Part shown: one piece after another, positions 7,746 to 16,161 of the stretch
Position numbering within the stretch: position 1 is the stretch's first letter
Layout: each line of letters begins with the position of its first letter
Assembly (NCBI GenBank): GCA_964654535.1
Contig: CAZZIZ010000026.1
Location: forward strand, 1 to 24,360
Origin: CAZZIZ01 sp964654535
GTDB taxonomy: Bacteria > Bacteroidota > Bacteroidia > Chitinophagales > UBA2359
Length of the DNA stretch: 24,360 bases
Direction of reading: 5' to 3'
Made by a program: the position numbers and the translations under genes
The notes under the pieces: model-generated
The model's database searches: none
What the model was told of the DNA's origin: nothing
The model's input: the letters and a program-made list of their open reading frames with translations, nothing else

Positions 7746-9092
7746 CTAAATTCCTATTTCTAAAACTGCTTTCTTAAACTGCTCACCTCTGTCCTCATAG
7801 TTCTTGAACAAGTCGAAACTTGCACAACAGGGTGAAAGCAAAACTGCTTCGGTACGTGCTGCTATTTCGTAAGCCATGTTTACGGCTTGCGCCATACTCT
7901 GGGTTTCGATAACATTCTCTACGATATCGCCGAAAGCATCTTTCAATGCTTCATTATCTTTTCCTAAACAGATAAGCGTTTTGACCTTCTCTTCCGCCAA
8001 TGGCTTCAAAATTTCGTAGTCATTTCCTTTATCCACTCCTCCGGCAATCCAGACAAATTTCTTTTCCATGGTTTCCATAGCGTACCAGGTGCTGTTCACG
8101 TTGGTCGCTTTGGAATCATTGATAAATTCTATTCCGTAAAGGTTACTAACCGATTCCATGCGGTGTTCTAGTCCATTGAAATTGTACAAGCAATCGCGAA
8201 TATCCTCGTTGCGGATTTCTAAAATGCTGGAAGCAATTCCTGCTGCCATCGAATTGTAAACGTTGTGAAGTCCCTTTTGCTTTAGATCACTAATGCAAAG
8301 GTCAAAAGCGTGATTAAATCCTCTATACATAACTTGGTTTTGTTGTTTAAATGCTCCTTTATCTAGGTTTTGTTTGTTAATACTAAACTGATAAGGCTGT
8401 GACCTTATCGGTTTTTTTTTGAGATAGTTGACGATTACTTCATCGTCTATGTTGTATATAAAGTGGTCACTTTCATTTTGATTCATACAAATCCTAAACT
8501 TTGAATCAATGTAGTTTTCGAACTTGTAATTGTAGCGGTTGAGGTGGTCAGGAGTGATGTTTAGTAAGACCGCGATGTCTGGTCTGAAGGACGAAATGCC
8601 GTCCAATTGGAAACTGCTCAACTCTAAAACATAATGCGTGTAGGAATCGAAGGCTACTTGTCGCGCAAAGCTGTAACCAATGTTGCCAGCCAATCCCACG
8701 TTTACACCTCCACGCTTTAATATCTCGTAAGTCATAGTGGTGGTAGTGGATTTTCCATTGCTGCCAGTAATAGCAATAATGGTACTGTCCGTATATCGAC
8801 TCGCAAATTCTATTTCCGAGATTACCTCTACTCCCTTTTCATTTAGCGCGACAATCAAGTCCGCCGTGTCAGGAATTCCTGGGCTTTTAACAACCAGGTC
8901 AGCGTTCATGATTAAATCGGCAGTATGCTGACCTTCTTCAAAAATTAGACCTGCATCTTCCAAATCTTTACGGTAGAATGGTGCTATTTCGCCGTAGTCG
9001 CTCACGAATACGTCAAAGCCCTTTTGCTGCGCCAATAAGGCTGCCCCAGTTCCGCTTTCTTTAGCTCCCAATATGACTGCTCGTTTTGACAT
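7746..9092 (-). CDS. murD: UDP-MurNAc-L-alanine--D-glutamate ligase MurD
   Basis: Cytoplasmic ATP-dependent ligase adding D-glutamate to UDP-MurNAc-L-Ala. Counting from the ATG, a Rossmann-like N-terminal domain begins at once (KRAVILGAKESGTGAALL), the P-loop GSNGKST is at about 110-116, and the central NITPDHLNRY and C-terminal HRME / NDSKATN motifs fit MurD. The frame also has a TTG one codon upstream (9095), but ATG at 9092 overlaps the mraY stop as TGATG, a classic coupling arrangement, so I chose ATG (448 residues). Size is normal. The stop lies 2 bases before the ftsW start. Confidence 0.97.
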   Translation of the reverse strand: MSKRAVILGAKESGTGAALLAQQKGFDVFVSDYGEIAPFYRKDLEDAGLIFEEGQHTADLIMNADLVVKSPGIPDTADLIVALNEKGVEVISEIEFASRYTDSTIIAITGSNGKSTTTTMTYEILKRGGVNVGLAGNIGYSFARQVAFDSYTHYVLELSSFQLDGISSFRPDIAVLLNITPDHLNRYNYKFENYIDSKFRICMNQNESDHFIYNIDDEVIVNYLKKKPIRSQPYQFSINKQNLDKGAFKQQNQVMYRGFNHAFDLCISDLKQKGLHNVYNSMAAGIASSILEIRNEDIRDCLYNFNGLEHRMESVSNLYGIEFINDSKATNVNSTWYAMETMEKKFVWIAGGVDKGNDYEILKPLAEEKVKTLICLGKDNEALKDAFGDIVENVIETQSMAQAVNMAYEIAARTEAVLLSPCCASFDLFKNYEDRGEQFKKAVLEIGI

Positions 9093-10339
9093 CAACGAAG
9101 TTTTAGGGTTACGAAAGTGAGTACGGCAAGGAATATGGCGGTAATCCAGAAACGAGAAACAATCTTAGACTCATGCATTCCCTTCTTCTGATAATGGTGA
9201 TGCAATGGAGACATGAGAAAGACTCTTTCGCCCGTTCCAGTTTTTTTCTTGGTGTATTTGAAGTAGCTGACTTGAATCATTACTGAGAGGTTTTCAATAA
9301 TGAAAATGCCACAGAGTAAAGGCAGCAAAAATTCTTTGCGCACCATTATTGCCAGCGTGGCTATTATTCCTCCCAGCGCCAAGCTACCGGTATCGCCCAT
9401 AAACACTTGAGCTGGGAAAGCATTGTACCACAAGAAGCCAATGCAGGCACCAATGGTAGCTGCAGAAAAGACCACCAATTCGCCAATATTCGGCAAATGC
9501 AATATGTCTAAGTAGTTCGCAAGTATCGCGTTACCCGATACGTAAGCAAAAATGGCTAGGGTTACCATAACAATGGCAGAGACGCCCGTTGCCAATCCAT
9601 CTATTCCGTCGGTTAAGTTCGCTCCATTTGAAATGAACATTAGTATGAGCGTAACGAAAGGAATGTACAAGAGGAAACTATACTTTCTTAGGTCTTCATC
9701 GAAAACAGCTAGAACTGAACTGTAATTGAAGACCGTATTCTTTAAGAAGGGCACATTGGTAATTGGTGCTCGGTAATCGACTAGAGTTCTAGCACCATCA
9801 TTAGCGGTGAAGCGGTTTACTTCTCCAGCAATTTCCATATGTGGAGCGTTGCTTATATCAGTTCGCACTGTAACATCTCCGTGGAAATACATCACCGATC
9901 CAACAACAAGGCCCACTAAGCACTGTCCAATCAACTTTGACTTGGCGGCTAATCCTCCCTTATCATTTTTAAAAATCTTGATGTAATCATCTATAAATCC
10001 AATAGCACCCAATCCTAAGGTGACAAAGAGTAAAACGAGTATGTAAACATTATCTAAGCGCGCTAGCAATAAGGTTGGAATGAGAATCGCAGAAAGAATG
10101 ATTAGACCACCCATCGTTGGCGTTCCTTTCTTTTCCGCTTGACCTGCAAGACCTAAATCACGTACCGTTTCTTTGAGCTGCTTCTTTCTAAGGAAATCAA
10201 TTAGTCGCCCACCAAAAAGCAGAGATATAACTAAGGCCAAAATAATGGCGAAAGCCGCACGAAAAGACAAGAACTGAAACACTCCCGCTCCCGAGAGGTT
10301 CATCGTTTGGTCTAGATATTTGAATAACTCGTACAACAT
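9092..10339 (-). CDS. mraY: Phospho-MurNAc-pentapeptide transferase MraY
   Basis: Integral membrane enzyme transferring phospho-MurNAc-pentapeptide to undecaprenyl phosphate to form lipid I. Conserved motifs are the cytoplasmic DDYIK (117-121), NLTDGIDGLA (241-250), GDTGSL (315-320) and the histidine cluster LHHHY (379-383). Predicted membrane helices alternate with these loops. At 415 residues it is about 55 longer than E. coli MraY. The extra length is a soluble, probably periplasmic segment at about 152-220 between membrane helices, a feature I associate with Bacteroidota MraY. Start is ATG, 2 bases after the murE stop. Confidence 0.97.
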   Translation of the reverse strand: MLYELFKYLDQTMNLSGAGVFQFLSFRAAFAIILALVISLLFGGRLIDFLRKKQLKETVRDLGLAGQAEKKGTPTMGGLIILSAILIPTLLLARLDNVYILVLLFVTLGLGAIGFIDDYIKIFKNDKGGLAAKSKLIGQCLVGLVVGSVMYFHGDVTVRTDISNAPHMEIAGEVNRFTANDGARTLVDYRAPITNVPFLKNTVFNYSSVLAVFDEDLRKYSFLLYIPFVTLILMFISNGANLTDGIDGLATGVSAIVMVTLAIFAYVSGNAILANYLDILHLPNIGELVVFSAATIGACIGFLWYNAFPAQVFMGDTGSLALGGIIATLAIMVRKEFLLPLLCGIFIIENLSVMIQVSYFKYTKKKTGTGERVFLMSPLHHHYQKKGMHESKIVSRFWITAIFLAVLTFVTLKLR

Positions 10340-10341
10340 AT

Positions 10342-11814
10342 CTACAACATGTACTCTTGTGCGTCGAGCGCGGTTTTCAATTCGTGCTTGTCGTCGAAGG
10401 GGTTTTTAATTCCCTTGATATCTTGATACTTCTCGTGTCCCTTTCCAGCTACCAGAATGATGTCACCCTTTGCGGCCATCATACAAGCAGTCTTTATCGC
10501 TTCTCGTCTATCGACCATAGATAGAATCTTAGGACTGTACTGAGGCACAACCCCTTCTTCCATATCCGCAATAATCTGCTCGGGCATTTCAGAGCGCGGG
10601 TTATCTGAAGTTAGAATTACCTTATCGCTGAACTTACAAGCAATCAAGGCCATTTTAGGGCGCTTGGACTTATCTCTATCTCCTCCGCAACCAACAACCG
10701 TAATCAGATTTTCATTGCGCGTTCTGATTGCGGAAATGGCAGTCAATATTTTTTCTAAAGCATCAGGCGTGTGGGCGTAGTCTACTATGCCTAAAACAGC
10801 TCTGTGCTTATCGTAGACATAGTCGAAGCGACCTTCGGCAGTACGCAAACGACTGATTGCGGTCAGGGCTTCTTGCTTATCTATATCAAGCAATATCGCC
10901 GTAGCGTAGATAGCCAGCAGATTGTAAGCGTTGAACTCTCCAATCAACAAAGCGTGCACCTGGCTTCCATCCAACTCCAGCAGCAATCCTTCCAATGAGC
11001 TTTCAATGATTCGACCTTTGAAATCAGCCATTGAAGAAAGCGCGTAGCTTTTTTTAATAGCCTTTGAACTTTGCAACATAACCTGACCATTGCGATCGTC
11101 TACATTGGTAAGTGCGAAGGCTTCTTTTGGCAATTGATCGAAGAAACTCTTTTTCGTATCGCGATAATCCTTGAAAGTCTTATGGTAGTCCAAGTGATCG
11201 TGAGACAGATTGGTAAAAATGCCTCCTTGAAAAACTAAACCTGTTGTGCGATGCTGTGCCAAAGCGTGACTACTCACTTCCATAAAGCAGTATGTGCAAC
11301 CTTGATCGAGCATTTCGCGCATTAATTCGTTGAGCCTTATGGCATCGGGAGTAGTGTGTGTTGAATCTATGCGAGTCTCACCAATGCGGTATTCAATCGT
11401 GCTAATCAAACCGCACTTGTAGCCCAAATGCGTGAACATTTGGAAAAGTAAACTGGCAATGGTCGTTTTACCATTCGTACCCGTTACGCCAATTAGTTGC
11501 AGGTCCTTACTCGGATTGCCATAAAAATTGTTGGCAATAAAACCCAGAGCCTCAGCCGAGTTACGCACACGGATGTAGTTTACATTTTCTTGAAGCTCAG
11601 TTGGAAACTCTTCACAAACCACTGCCAGCGCACCTTGCTCAATTGCTTTCGATATATATGCATGACCATCATTGAGCGTGCCACGAAGAGCAACAAAAAG
11701 CCCGCCTTCTGAAACAGCACGAGAATCAATGAATAATTGCTCGACTTCACCTAAAGTAGAACCCTTTACTTCCTCGATCCCTACTCGATACAATATGTCT
11801 TTCAATATTGCCAT
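10342..11814 (-). CDS. murE: UDP-MurNAc-tripeptide synthetase MurE (meso-DAP type)
   Basis: Cytoplasmic ligase adding the third residue of the peptide stem. The P-loop GTNGKTT is at 112-118, TTPDA at about 154-158 contacts the UDP-sugar substrate, and HTPDALEK near 348 marks the C-terminal domain. The substrate signature DNPRSE (404-409) is the form that selects meso-diaminopimelate over lysine, so the wall is predicted to be A1-gamma type. Size (490 residues) is normal. Its ATG overlaps the ftsI stop by one base (TAATG). Confidence 0.97.
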   Translation of the reverse strand: MAILKDILYRVGIEEVKGSTLGEVEQLFIDSRAVSEGGLFVALRGTLNDGHAYISKAIEQGALAVVCEEFPTELQENVNYIRVRNSAEALGFIANNFYGNPSKDLQLIGVTGTNGKTTIASLLFQMFTHLGYKCGLISTIEYRIGETRIDSTHTTPDAIRLNELMREMLDQGCTYCFMEVSSHALAQHRTTGLVFQGGIFTNLSHDHLDYHKTFKDYRDTKKSFFDQLPKEAFALTNVDDRNGQVMLQSSKAIKKSYALSSMADFKGRIIESSLEGLLLELDGSQVHALLIGEFNAYNLLAIYATAILLDIDKQEALTAISRLRTAEGRFDYVYDKHRAVLGIVDYAHTPDALEKILTAISAIRTRNENLITVVGCGGDRDKSKRPKMALIACKFSDKVILTSDNPRSEMPEQIIADMEEGVVPQYSPKILSMVDRREAIKTACMMAAKGDIILVAGKGHEKYQDIKGIKNPFDDKHELKTALDAQEYML

Positions 11815-13898
11815 TAGCCGAGTTCGAGATAAATGGTTTTATAACTATCAATCGCCTCGTCTGCACTCGGCGTTTGTTTTTTCACTTTTCCGTTTCCAAC
11901 AAATCGTACACGCAAGCCCTTCTGCTCCAAAACATAAAGCGCATCGCGAATTCCCATACCCATTACGTTAGGAACACCTAAATCTTTTATCGCTCTGTCT
12001 TCGAAGTAAATAGTGTCTTCTTCCAGAACAGACGAAACATATTCGCTGTTACTCATTGGCATACAAGGCACATTTAAACCTTGGTAAATTGTCGACCAAT
12101 CATCACGGTGCCCTACTTTCACGTCGGGCAATTCGGTTAAGTATATTCTTGGAGCGTCGTCTTCAATTGGGTTCAGTTGGTATTTGCGCGATAAGTACTT
12201 TTCTACTATTTCTTTAAAAACTGGCGCAGCTACTTCACCGCCGTAGATGGCACCATTCGTAGGTGCGTGTACCACGACAATGCATGAGTATTGCGGATTT
12301 TCAGCAGGAAAAAAGCCTGCGAAGGAAGTCTGATAAACTTTTTCCTTTTTGTTTATGTCATAGTCCATAAACTTTGCCGTACCTGTTTTGCCCGCCATTG
12401 AGTAACGATCAGAACGAATACTTTTCGCAGTACCTCGCTCCACTACTTCCGTACACAAGTCACGCATTCTTTCCGCATTCTCTACTTTGCAGATTCTACC
12501 TAAACTTTTAGGTGCTCGTTCGGCAATTAGATTGTTACCATCTACTGTTCGCTTCACCAAGTAGGGCTGCATCATAATACCATCGTTAGCAATCGCATTA
12601 TAAAAACGCAAAACTTGCAAGGGGGTCATCAGAGACTCATAACCCATTGCCATATAAGGCAAGGTCACACCAGTCCATTCTCCTGACTCCGGTCTTTTAA
12701 TTTTTGGTGCGGGCTCACCGTTTATTTCGATACCCGTTGGTGTACTTAAGCCAAACTTTTTGACGTAGTCTATAAAAAGCATTTCGCGATTACCAAAGTG
12801 CTCCTGTACGATTTTAGTAATCGCCACATTGGACGACTTGATAAACGATTCCGCCAAACTCAAGGAGTCGCGGTAAATTCTATGTGAGTCGACTATTTTC
12901 TTGTCGTAAAATTTCGCATAACCCAAGTGAATATCAATACTATCACTTAGCTGTGCCTTGTTCGCCTCGAGAAGTGCAAGCGTACTCACCATTTTAAAAG
13001 TTGAACCAGGTTCGGTGCTGCGACCAACCGCGTAGTTGTAATCTTCCCAGTAAGAACCATCCTCAGCTTTTCCCAGATTAGAAATAGCTTTTATCGCACC
13101 TGTAGCAACCTCCATAACCACGGCACATCCGTGTTTAGCTCCGTGTTGAATTAGAGCTTTCTCCAAAGCCTTATCGGTTATGTCCTGCAACTCAATATCG
13201 AGGGTCAATTCAATATCGAAACCTTTTCGATCATCGCTTTTAATATCGAATCGACGTACCCAGTCGCCGCCAGGCATACGCTCCAATACACGTGCGAGTT
13301 TCGGGCCACTCAAATGCTCACTAAAACTCGCCTCCAAACCAATCGACTGCGCATTTATTCTGTCCGTGCCAATAGTTCGCGCAGCAGGTCTACCAAAAGG
13401 TTTTACTCGTTTGTTATAAGGCTCTGCAATTAAGCCCCCAGCATAACGGCCCTTGTTAAAAATTGGCCATTGCTCAATTTCCTTTAGCTCATTATAGTTC
13501 ACCAAGTTGCTCAGCGTGAGATAGCGTCGCTTTGCTTCGCGCGCTTTGCTAATTTTTTGCTTCACCTTCCCTGGCGTGTTTTTTTCAAACTGCGCGCTTA
13601 TCAATTCCGAAAGCGTATCGATATGCTCGCTAAAAACTTCCGCATCCGGAATGGTAGGATCCATACTCACTTTGTAGTATGTCAGCGAAGTCGCCAGCAA
13701 GCGTCCTTGATCATCCAATATATTTCCGCGCGCACCTTCTATGGTATCGGTCATAGTGGTGCGGTTAGATTCATCCGACCATTTTTCACCTTGGAAATAC
13801 TGAATCCTAAACATCTGGAATGCAATGACCAAGGCCACCGCACAGCAGCCACCAAAAAGCAGTTTTACCCGCCACATTATGTTGGCTTTCTTACTCAA
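11814..13898 (-). CDS. ftsI: Septal penicillin-binding protein FtsI (PBP3-like) with PASTA domain
   Basis: Class B transpeptidase that crosslinks septal peptidoglycan in partnership with FtsW. A membrane anchor (about 11-30) is followed by the PBP dimerisation/pedestal domain and a transpeptidase domain (about 255-570) with the catalytic SxxK motif STFK (299-302), SSN (355-357) and KTGT (504-507). A PASTA domain (about 637-694, starting GVPNVMGM) ends the protein, as in many Bacteroidota and Gram-positive relatives. The start is TTG at 13898, overlapping ftsL by 8 bases. An in-frame ATG at 13877 would leave 13 bp, but the extra N-terminal MSKKANIMWRV resembles other Bacteroidota FtsI N-termini, so TTG is favoured. 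Length is 694 residues. Confidence 0.95.
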   Translation of the reverse strand: MSKKANIMWRVKLLFGGCCAVALVIAFQMFRIQYFQGEKWSDESNRTTMTDTIEGARGNILDDQGRLLATSLTYYKVSMDPTIPDAEVFSEHIDTLSELISAQFEKNTPGKVKQKISKAREAKRRYLTLSNLVNYNELKEIEQWPIFNKGRYAGGLIAEPYNKRVKPFGRPAARTIGTDRINAQSIGLEASFSEHLSGPKLARVLERMPGGDWVRRFDIKSDDRKGFDIELTLDIELQDITDKALEKALIQHGAKHGCAVVMEVATGAIKAISNLGKAEDGSYWEDYNYAVGRSTEPGSTFKMVSTLALLEANKAQLSDSIDIHLGYAKFYDKKIVDSHRIYRDSLSLAESFIKSSNVAITKIVQEHFGNREMLFIDYVKKFGLSTPTGIEINGEPAPKIKRPESGEWTGVTLPYMAMGYESLMTPLQVLRFYNAIANDGIMMQPYLVKRTVDGNNLIAERAPKSLGRICKVENAERMRDLCTEVVERGTAKSIRSDRYSMAGKTGTAKFMDYDINKKEKVYQTSFAGFFPAENPQYSCIVVVHAPTNGAIYGGEVAAPVFKEIVEKYLSRKYQLNPIEDDAPRIYLTELPDVKVGHRDDWSTIYQGLNVPCMPMSNSEYVSSVLEEDTIYFEDRAIKDLGVPNVMGMGIRDALYVLEQKGLRVRFVGNGKVKKQTPSADEAIDSYKTIYLELG

Positions 13899-14250
13899 CA
13901 GTTTCTATCTGAATGACCAGTGGGGAAACAAGTGATTCATTAATGCCTTGGGGCAGCAATTTTTCTGCAACCGCAGATTGGGTTGAAGTCTGCATCAGCT
14001 CAGATGTAGTAGTCAAGAACTCATCCTTGAGATTACTATTCTCAGCTTCTAACTTTTTTAAGTTTTTTTGTTTACGCTGAGAGGCGTTCGTACTTCCTAT
14101 ATAGAGCACGACCAAGCCACCCAAGAATATCACAAAACCCAAATTTTCCCTAATGGTTTTAAGGCTAATGTTGGGGAGCGTAAATTTCGGCAAGCTGTTC
14201 TTCCAGCTTTCTGCCTTAGCTTTTTTGGCGTAATTCCTTTTTCTTTTCAT
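13891..14250 (-). CDS. ftsL: FtsL-like bitopic division protein
   Basis: A short 119-residue protein with a strongly basic cytoplasmic N-terminus, one membrane segment (about 37-52) and a periplasmic heptad-like region (about 57-90, rich in Leu, Lys, Glu, Asn) suited to a coiled coil. That architecture and the position between rsmH and ftsI identify it as FtsL, which joins FtsQ and FtsB and activates FtsW/FtsI. Primary sequence conservation in this family is very low, so the call rests on topology and context. Its ATG lies 35 bases inside the end of rsmH in another frame, and its end overlaps ftsI by 8 bases. Confidence 0.85.
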   Translation of the reverse strand: MKRKRNYAKKAKAESWKNSLPKFTLPNISLKTIRENLGFVIFLGGLVVLYIGSTNASQRKQKNLKKLEAENSNLKDEFLTTTSELMQTSTQSAVAEKLLPQGINESLVSPLVIQIETVE

Positions 14251-15151
14251 CTAGCGTTTTTTCCGCAATCCTTAGTTTGGCACTGCGGCTTCTGGAATTA
14301 TTAGCTAGCTCCTCCTCAGAAGCTGTAATGGGTTTGCGGTTTATGGCTTTGAGCGGCTTGTAGAAGTTTCCAAACACATCGCGCTCTTCTTCTCCGCGCA
14401 CATCTCCTGAGCGGATGAAGTTTTTCACCATACGGTCTTCCAGCGAATGAAAAGAGAGCACCACCAAGCGACCTCCTGGTTTCAATACGCGAGCACTTTG
14501 TTCAAGTAGCATTTCTAATGCTTTTAACTCGTCGTTTACTTCTATCCGAATAGCCTGAAAAGCCTGCGCCAAGTATTGTGGGCTTCCTTTCGGCTGAACA
14601 TCTAGAAGAAAATTTTTGAAGTCAAAAGTTGAGGACAGCGCTTTCACCTTTCGAGTTTCACAAAGGCGCGCAGCCAATTTTCTACTGTTGCGCAATTCGC
14701 CGTAGAGGAAAAACAAATCGGATAAATCTTTTTCAGAGTAGGTGTTTATCACATCGTACGCAGTTTTCGTACGGTGTCTATCCATTCGCATATCCAGTGC
14801 AGCATCAAAACGAAAAGAGAAACCTCGCTCGGGCTCATTAATCTGATGAGACGAAACGCCCAAGTCTGCTAAGATTCCGTCAACCAAGCCAACTTCTTCA
14901 ACCCGTAGAAAACGTTCTAGGTTTTTAAAGTTGTGCGGAAAAAAGTGAAACCGTTCATCTTGTAGCAAAGACTCAATCGGCGCATCCTCATCCTGGTCGA
15001 AAGAGTATAAGCGACCTTCGTTTAGCGACTCAACAATTTTTCGTGAATGACCTCCGCCACCAAAAGTGACATCGCAGTAAATTCCATTTTCCTTAATGCT
15101 CAAGCCCTCAAGGCATTCGTCCAACATTATCGGCAAATGGTATTCACCCAT
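14216..15151 (-). CDS. rsmH: 16S rRNA (cytosine1402-N4)-methyltransferase RsmH (MraW)
   Basis: SAM-dependent methyltransferase that modifies C1402 in the decoding centre of 16S rRNA. The characteristic N-terminus YHLPIMLDECLEGL leads to the SAM-binding motif DVTFGGGGH (27-35). ILADLGVSSHQ, YLAQAFQAIRIEVN and VLSFHSLEDR are further family hallmarks. The length of 311 residues is normal. It follows mraZ after a 64-bp gap and overlaps ftsL by 35 bases, the longest overlap in the cluster. Confidence 0.98.
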   Translation of the reverse strand: MGEYHLPIMLDECLEGLSIKENGIYCDVTFGGGGHSRKIVESLNEGRLYSFDQDEDAPIESLLQDERFHFFPHNFKNLERFLRVEEVGLVDGILADLGVSSHQINEPERGFSFRFDAALDMRMDRHRTKTAYDVINTYSEKDLSDLFFLYGELRNSRKLAARLCETRKVKALSSTFDFKNFLLDVQPKGSPQYLAQAFQAIRIEVNDELKALEMLLEQSARVLKPGGRLVVLSFHSLEDRMVKNFIRSGDVRGEEERDVFGNFYKPLKAINRKPITASEEELANNSRSRSAKLRIAEKTLDEKKKELRQKS

Positions 15152-15215
15152 TACTTAAATAATTCCAGCATTTCAAATAACGATTCATAATAAAGCAGGG
15201 TCGGGGAACCCATAT

Positions 15216-15695
15216 TTATTTGTCTGAAGCACGATTGGCAAAAGGATCCAATGAACCCAATACTTCCTCAGCATAGTCAGAGAAATTCTCCGACTCTTCA
15301 TCCAGTTTAGTTTCATAATTCTCGCGATTCCAGATTTCAATCAAAGTCAATTGACCGTCGAAGGTGCATTTGCCATCTTTCAACTCAGCGTAGTCCATCA
15401 AAACCTTTGGCAGGTTCAAACGGTCGTGGCTGTCGAGTTTTAGTTCAGTGGCTCCGCGGGTAAACAAGCGGACAAACTCACGTGTCTTTTTGTTGTACCG
15501 GTTTAAGGATTTGATACGCTCTAGCTCTTTTTCCCAAACAGCAAAAGGGTAAACCTCAATGCACTTTTCGAAACCGCGCTTTATAATGAATCGTCCGTCG
15601 TGACTTTCGGGCAACTGCTGCTTCAAGGTTTTCGGGAATCTTACCCGACCCTTGGCATCAATTTTTGCGTCAAACTGTCCTAAGAAATCTTTCAT
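15216..15695 (-). CDS. mraZ: Transcriptional regulator MraZ
   Basis: DNA-binding protein of the SpoVT/AbrB superfamily and first gene of the dcw cluster. It has two tandem half-domains, each with the usual motif: DAKGRVRFP (13-21) and DRLNLP (91-96). The acidic C-terminal tail (about 130-159) makes it slightly longer (159 residues) than the approximately 150-residue norm. MraZ of E. coli and Mycoplasma binds short direct repeats upstream of its own gene; matching candidate repeats are present 38-64 bases upstream of this ATG, so autoregulation of the cluster is likely. Confidence 0.97.
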   Translation of the reverse strand: MKDFLGQFDAKIDAKGRVRFPKTLKQQLPESHDGRFIIKRGFEKCIEVYPFAVWEKELERIKSLNRYNKKTREFVRLFTRGATELKLDSHDRLNLPKVLMDYAELKDGKCTFDGQLTLIEIWNRENYETKLDEESENFSDYAEEVLGSLDPFANRASDK

Positions 15696-15732
15696 CTAGC
15701 TGGCGTGGTATCGCGGATACAAGAAACGAACA

Positions 15733-15759
15733 TTACCACGTTTTACCACTTTGTAACAC
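15733..15759 (-). promoter_or_regulatory. Candidate MraZ box array
   Basis: On the minus strand three direct repeats start exactly 10 bases apart: GTGTTAC, GTGGTAA and GTGGTAA (plus-strand 15753-15759, 15743-15749, 15733-15739). E. coli MraZ is known to bind three TGGGN repeats with 10-bp periodicity in front of mraZ, so the arrangement fits even though the repeat sequence differs. A -7-like sequence TAATTTAG (minus strand, 15770-15763), one mismatch from TAnnTTTG, sits just upstream; bound MraZ would then cover the transcription start. The promoter assignment is weak, the repeat array is clear. Confidence 0.6.
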
Positions 15760-15830
15760 CAACTAAATTAAGCCATGTTGATAACTTATGAATGAGAGTT
15801 CACTCAAAATGCAACTTACTACCTCTTTTC

Positions 15831-15848
15831 ATTGAACTATAGTTCAAT
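15831..15848. promoter_or_regulatory. Perfect 18-bp palindrome upstream of mraZ
   Basis: ATTGAACTATAGTTCAAT is a perfect dyad with no spacer, 136 bp upstream of the mraZ start. Its size and symmetry suit a binding site for a dimeric regulator. It does not resemble the MraZ repeats. No neighbouring regulator gene gives a clue to the protein. Confidence 0.4.
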
Positions 15849-15850
15849 TT

Positions 15851-15866
15851 TCCACAACAATGTGGA
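15851..15866. repeat. Short inverted repeat upstream of mraZ
   Basis: TCCACA and TGTGGA flank a 4-base loop ACAA, giving a perfect 6-bp stem immediately beside the 18-bp palindrome. A further imperfect dyad CATCT-N7-AGATG lies at 15872-15888. There is no U-tract, so terminator function is not supported. Confidence 0.35.
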
Positions 15867-15917
15867 CTAAGCATCTAATAATCAGATGTTTACATAAAAC
15901 AGAGCAAGCAGTTTATT

Positions 15918-16102
15918 TGGGAGTGCCCCCTTGTCGGCCTTTCCTGTTGGCCTGCGGCCAAGCCAGCGCTGCACAAGGGGTCGGGCTCTCGGGTCTCGCT
16001 CTGTACTGCTAAAAGCAAAAAGCCCCTCCAGCTCTTAAGGAGCTGAGGGCTTTTCTTGCTTTTAGCAACAGGAGCTCAGGCAAACCCTCCATCCCTCACT
16101 CG
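15918..16102 (-). repeat. Structured dispersed element, copy C
   Basis: Minus-strand copy of the element at 96 and 19298. Hairpin 1: TGCTAAAAGCA (16007-16017) with TGCTTTTAGCA (16057-16067), AAAAGCCC (16018-16025) with GGGCTTTT (16047-16054), and apex CAGCTC (16029-16034) with GAGCTG (16040-16045), where the other copies have TAGCTC/GAGCTA. Hairpin 2 has CCCCTTGT/ACAAGGGG (15972-15979 and 15927-15934 on the plus strand) with inner GGCC-GCA-GGCC. Conserved single-stranded parts are GTGAGGGATGGAGG, GAGCTCCTGTTGC, ACAGAGCGAG and GAGAGCCCGACCCC. It is the longest copy because hairpin 2 has a larger upper part. It lies upstream of mraZ, its 3' end facing the operon. Confidence 0.75.
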
Positions 16103-16152
16103 TATTTGAATCATGATTTTCAGGATTTCCAAGATTGTCAGGATTTTATAAT
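16103..16152 (+). repeat. AGGATT-type dispersed repeat
   Basis: The stretch starts TTTGAATCATGATTTTCAGG and continues with AGGATTT, AAGATTG and AGGATTT at roughly 10-11-base intervals. The same TGAATCATGAT-(AGGATT)n pattern closes the window at 24271-24360. This type of AGGATT-rich intergenic repeat is frequent in Bacteroidota genomes; its function is unknown to me. Confidence 0.55.
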
Positions 16153-16161
16153 CCGTCTTGA

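Noticed and set aside
13877..13898. ATG at 13877 as the ftsI start
   Set aside because: It would leave a 13-bp gap and remove a family-like basic N-terminus ahead of the membrane anchor. It remains possible, but TTG at 13898 is the better fit.
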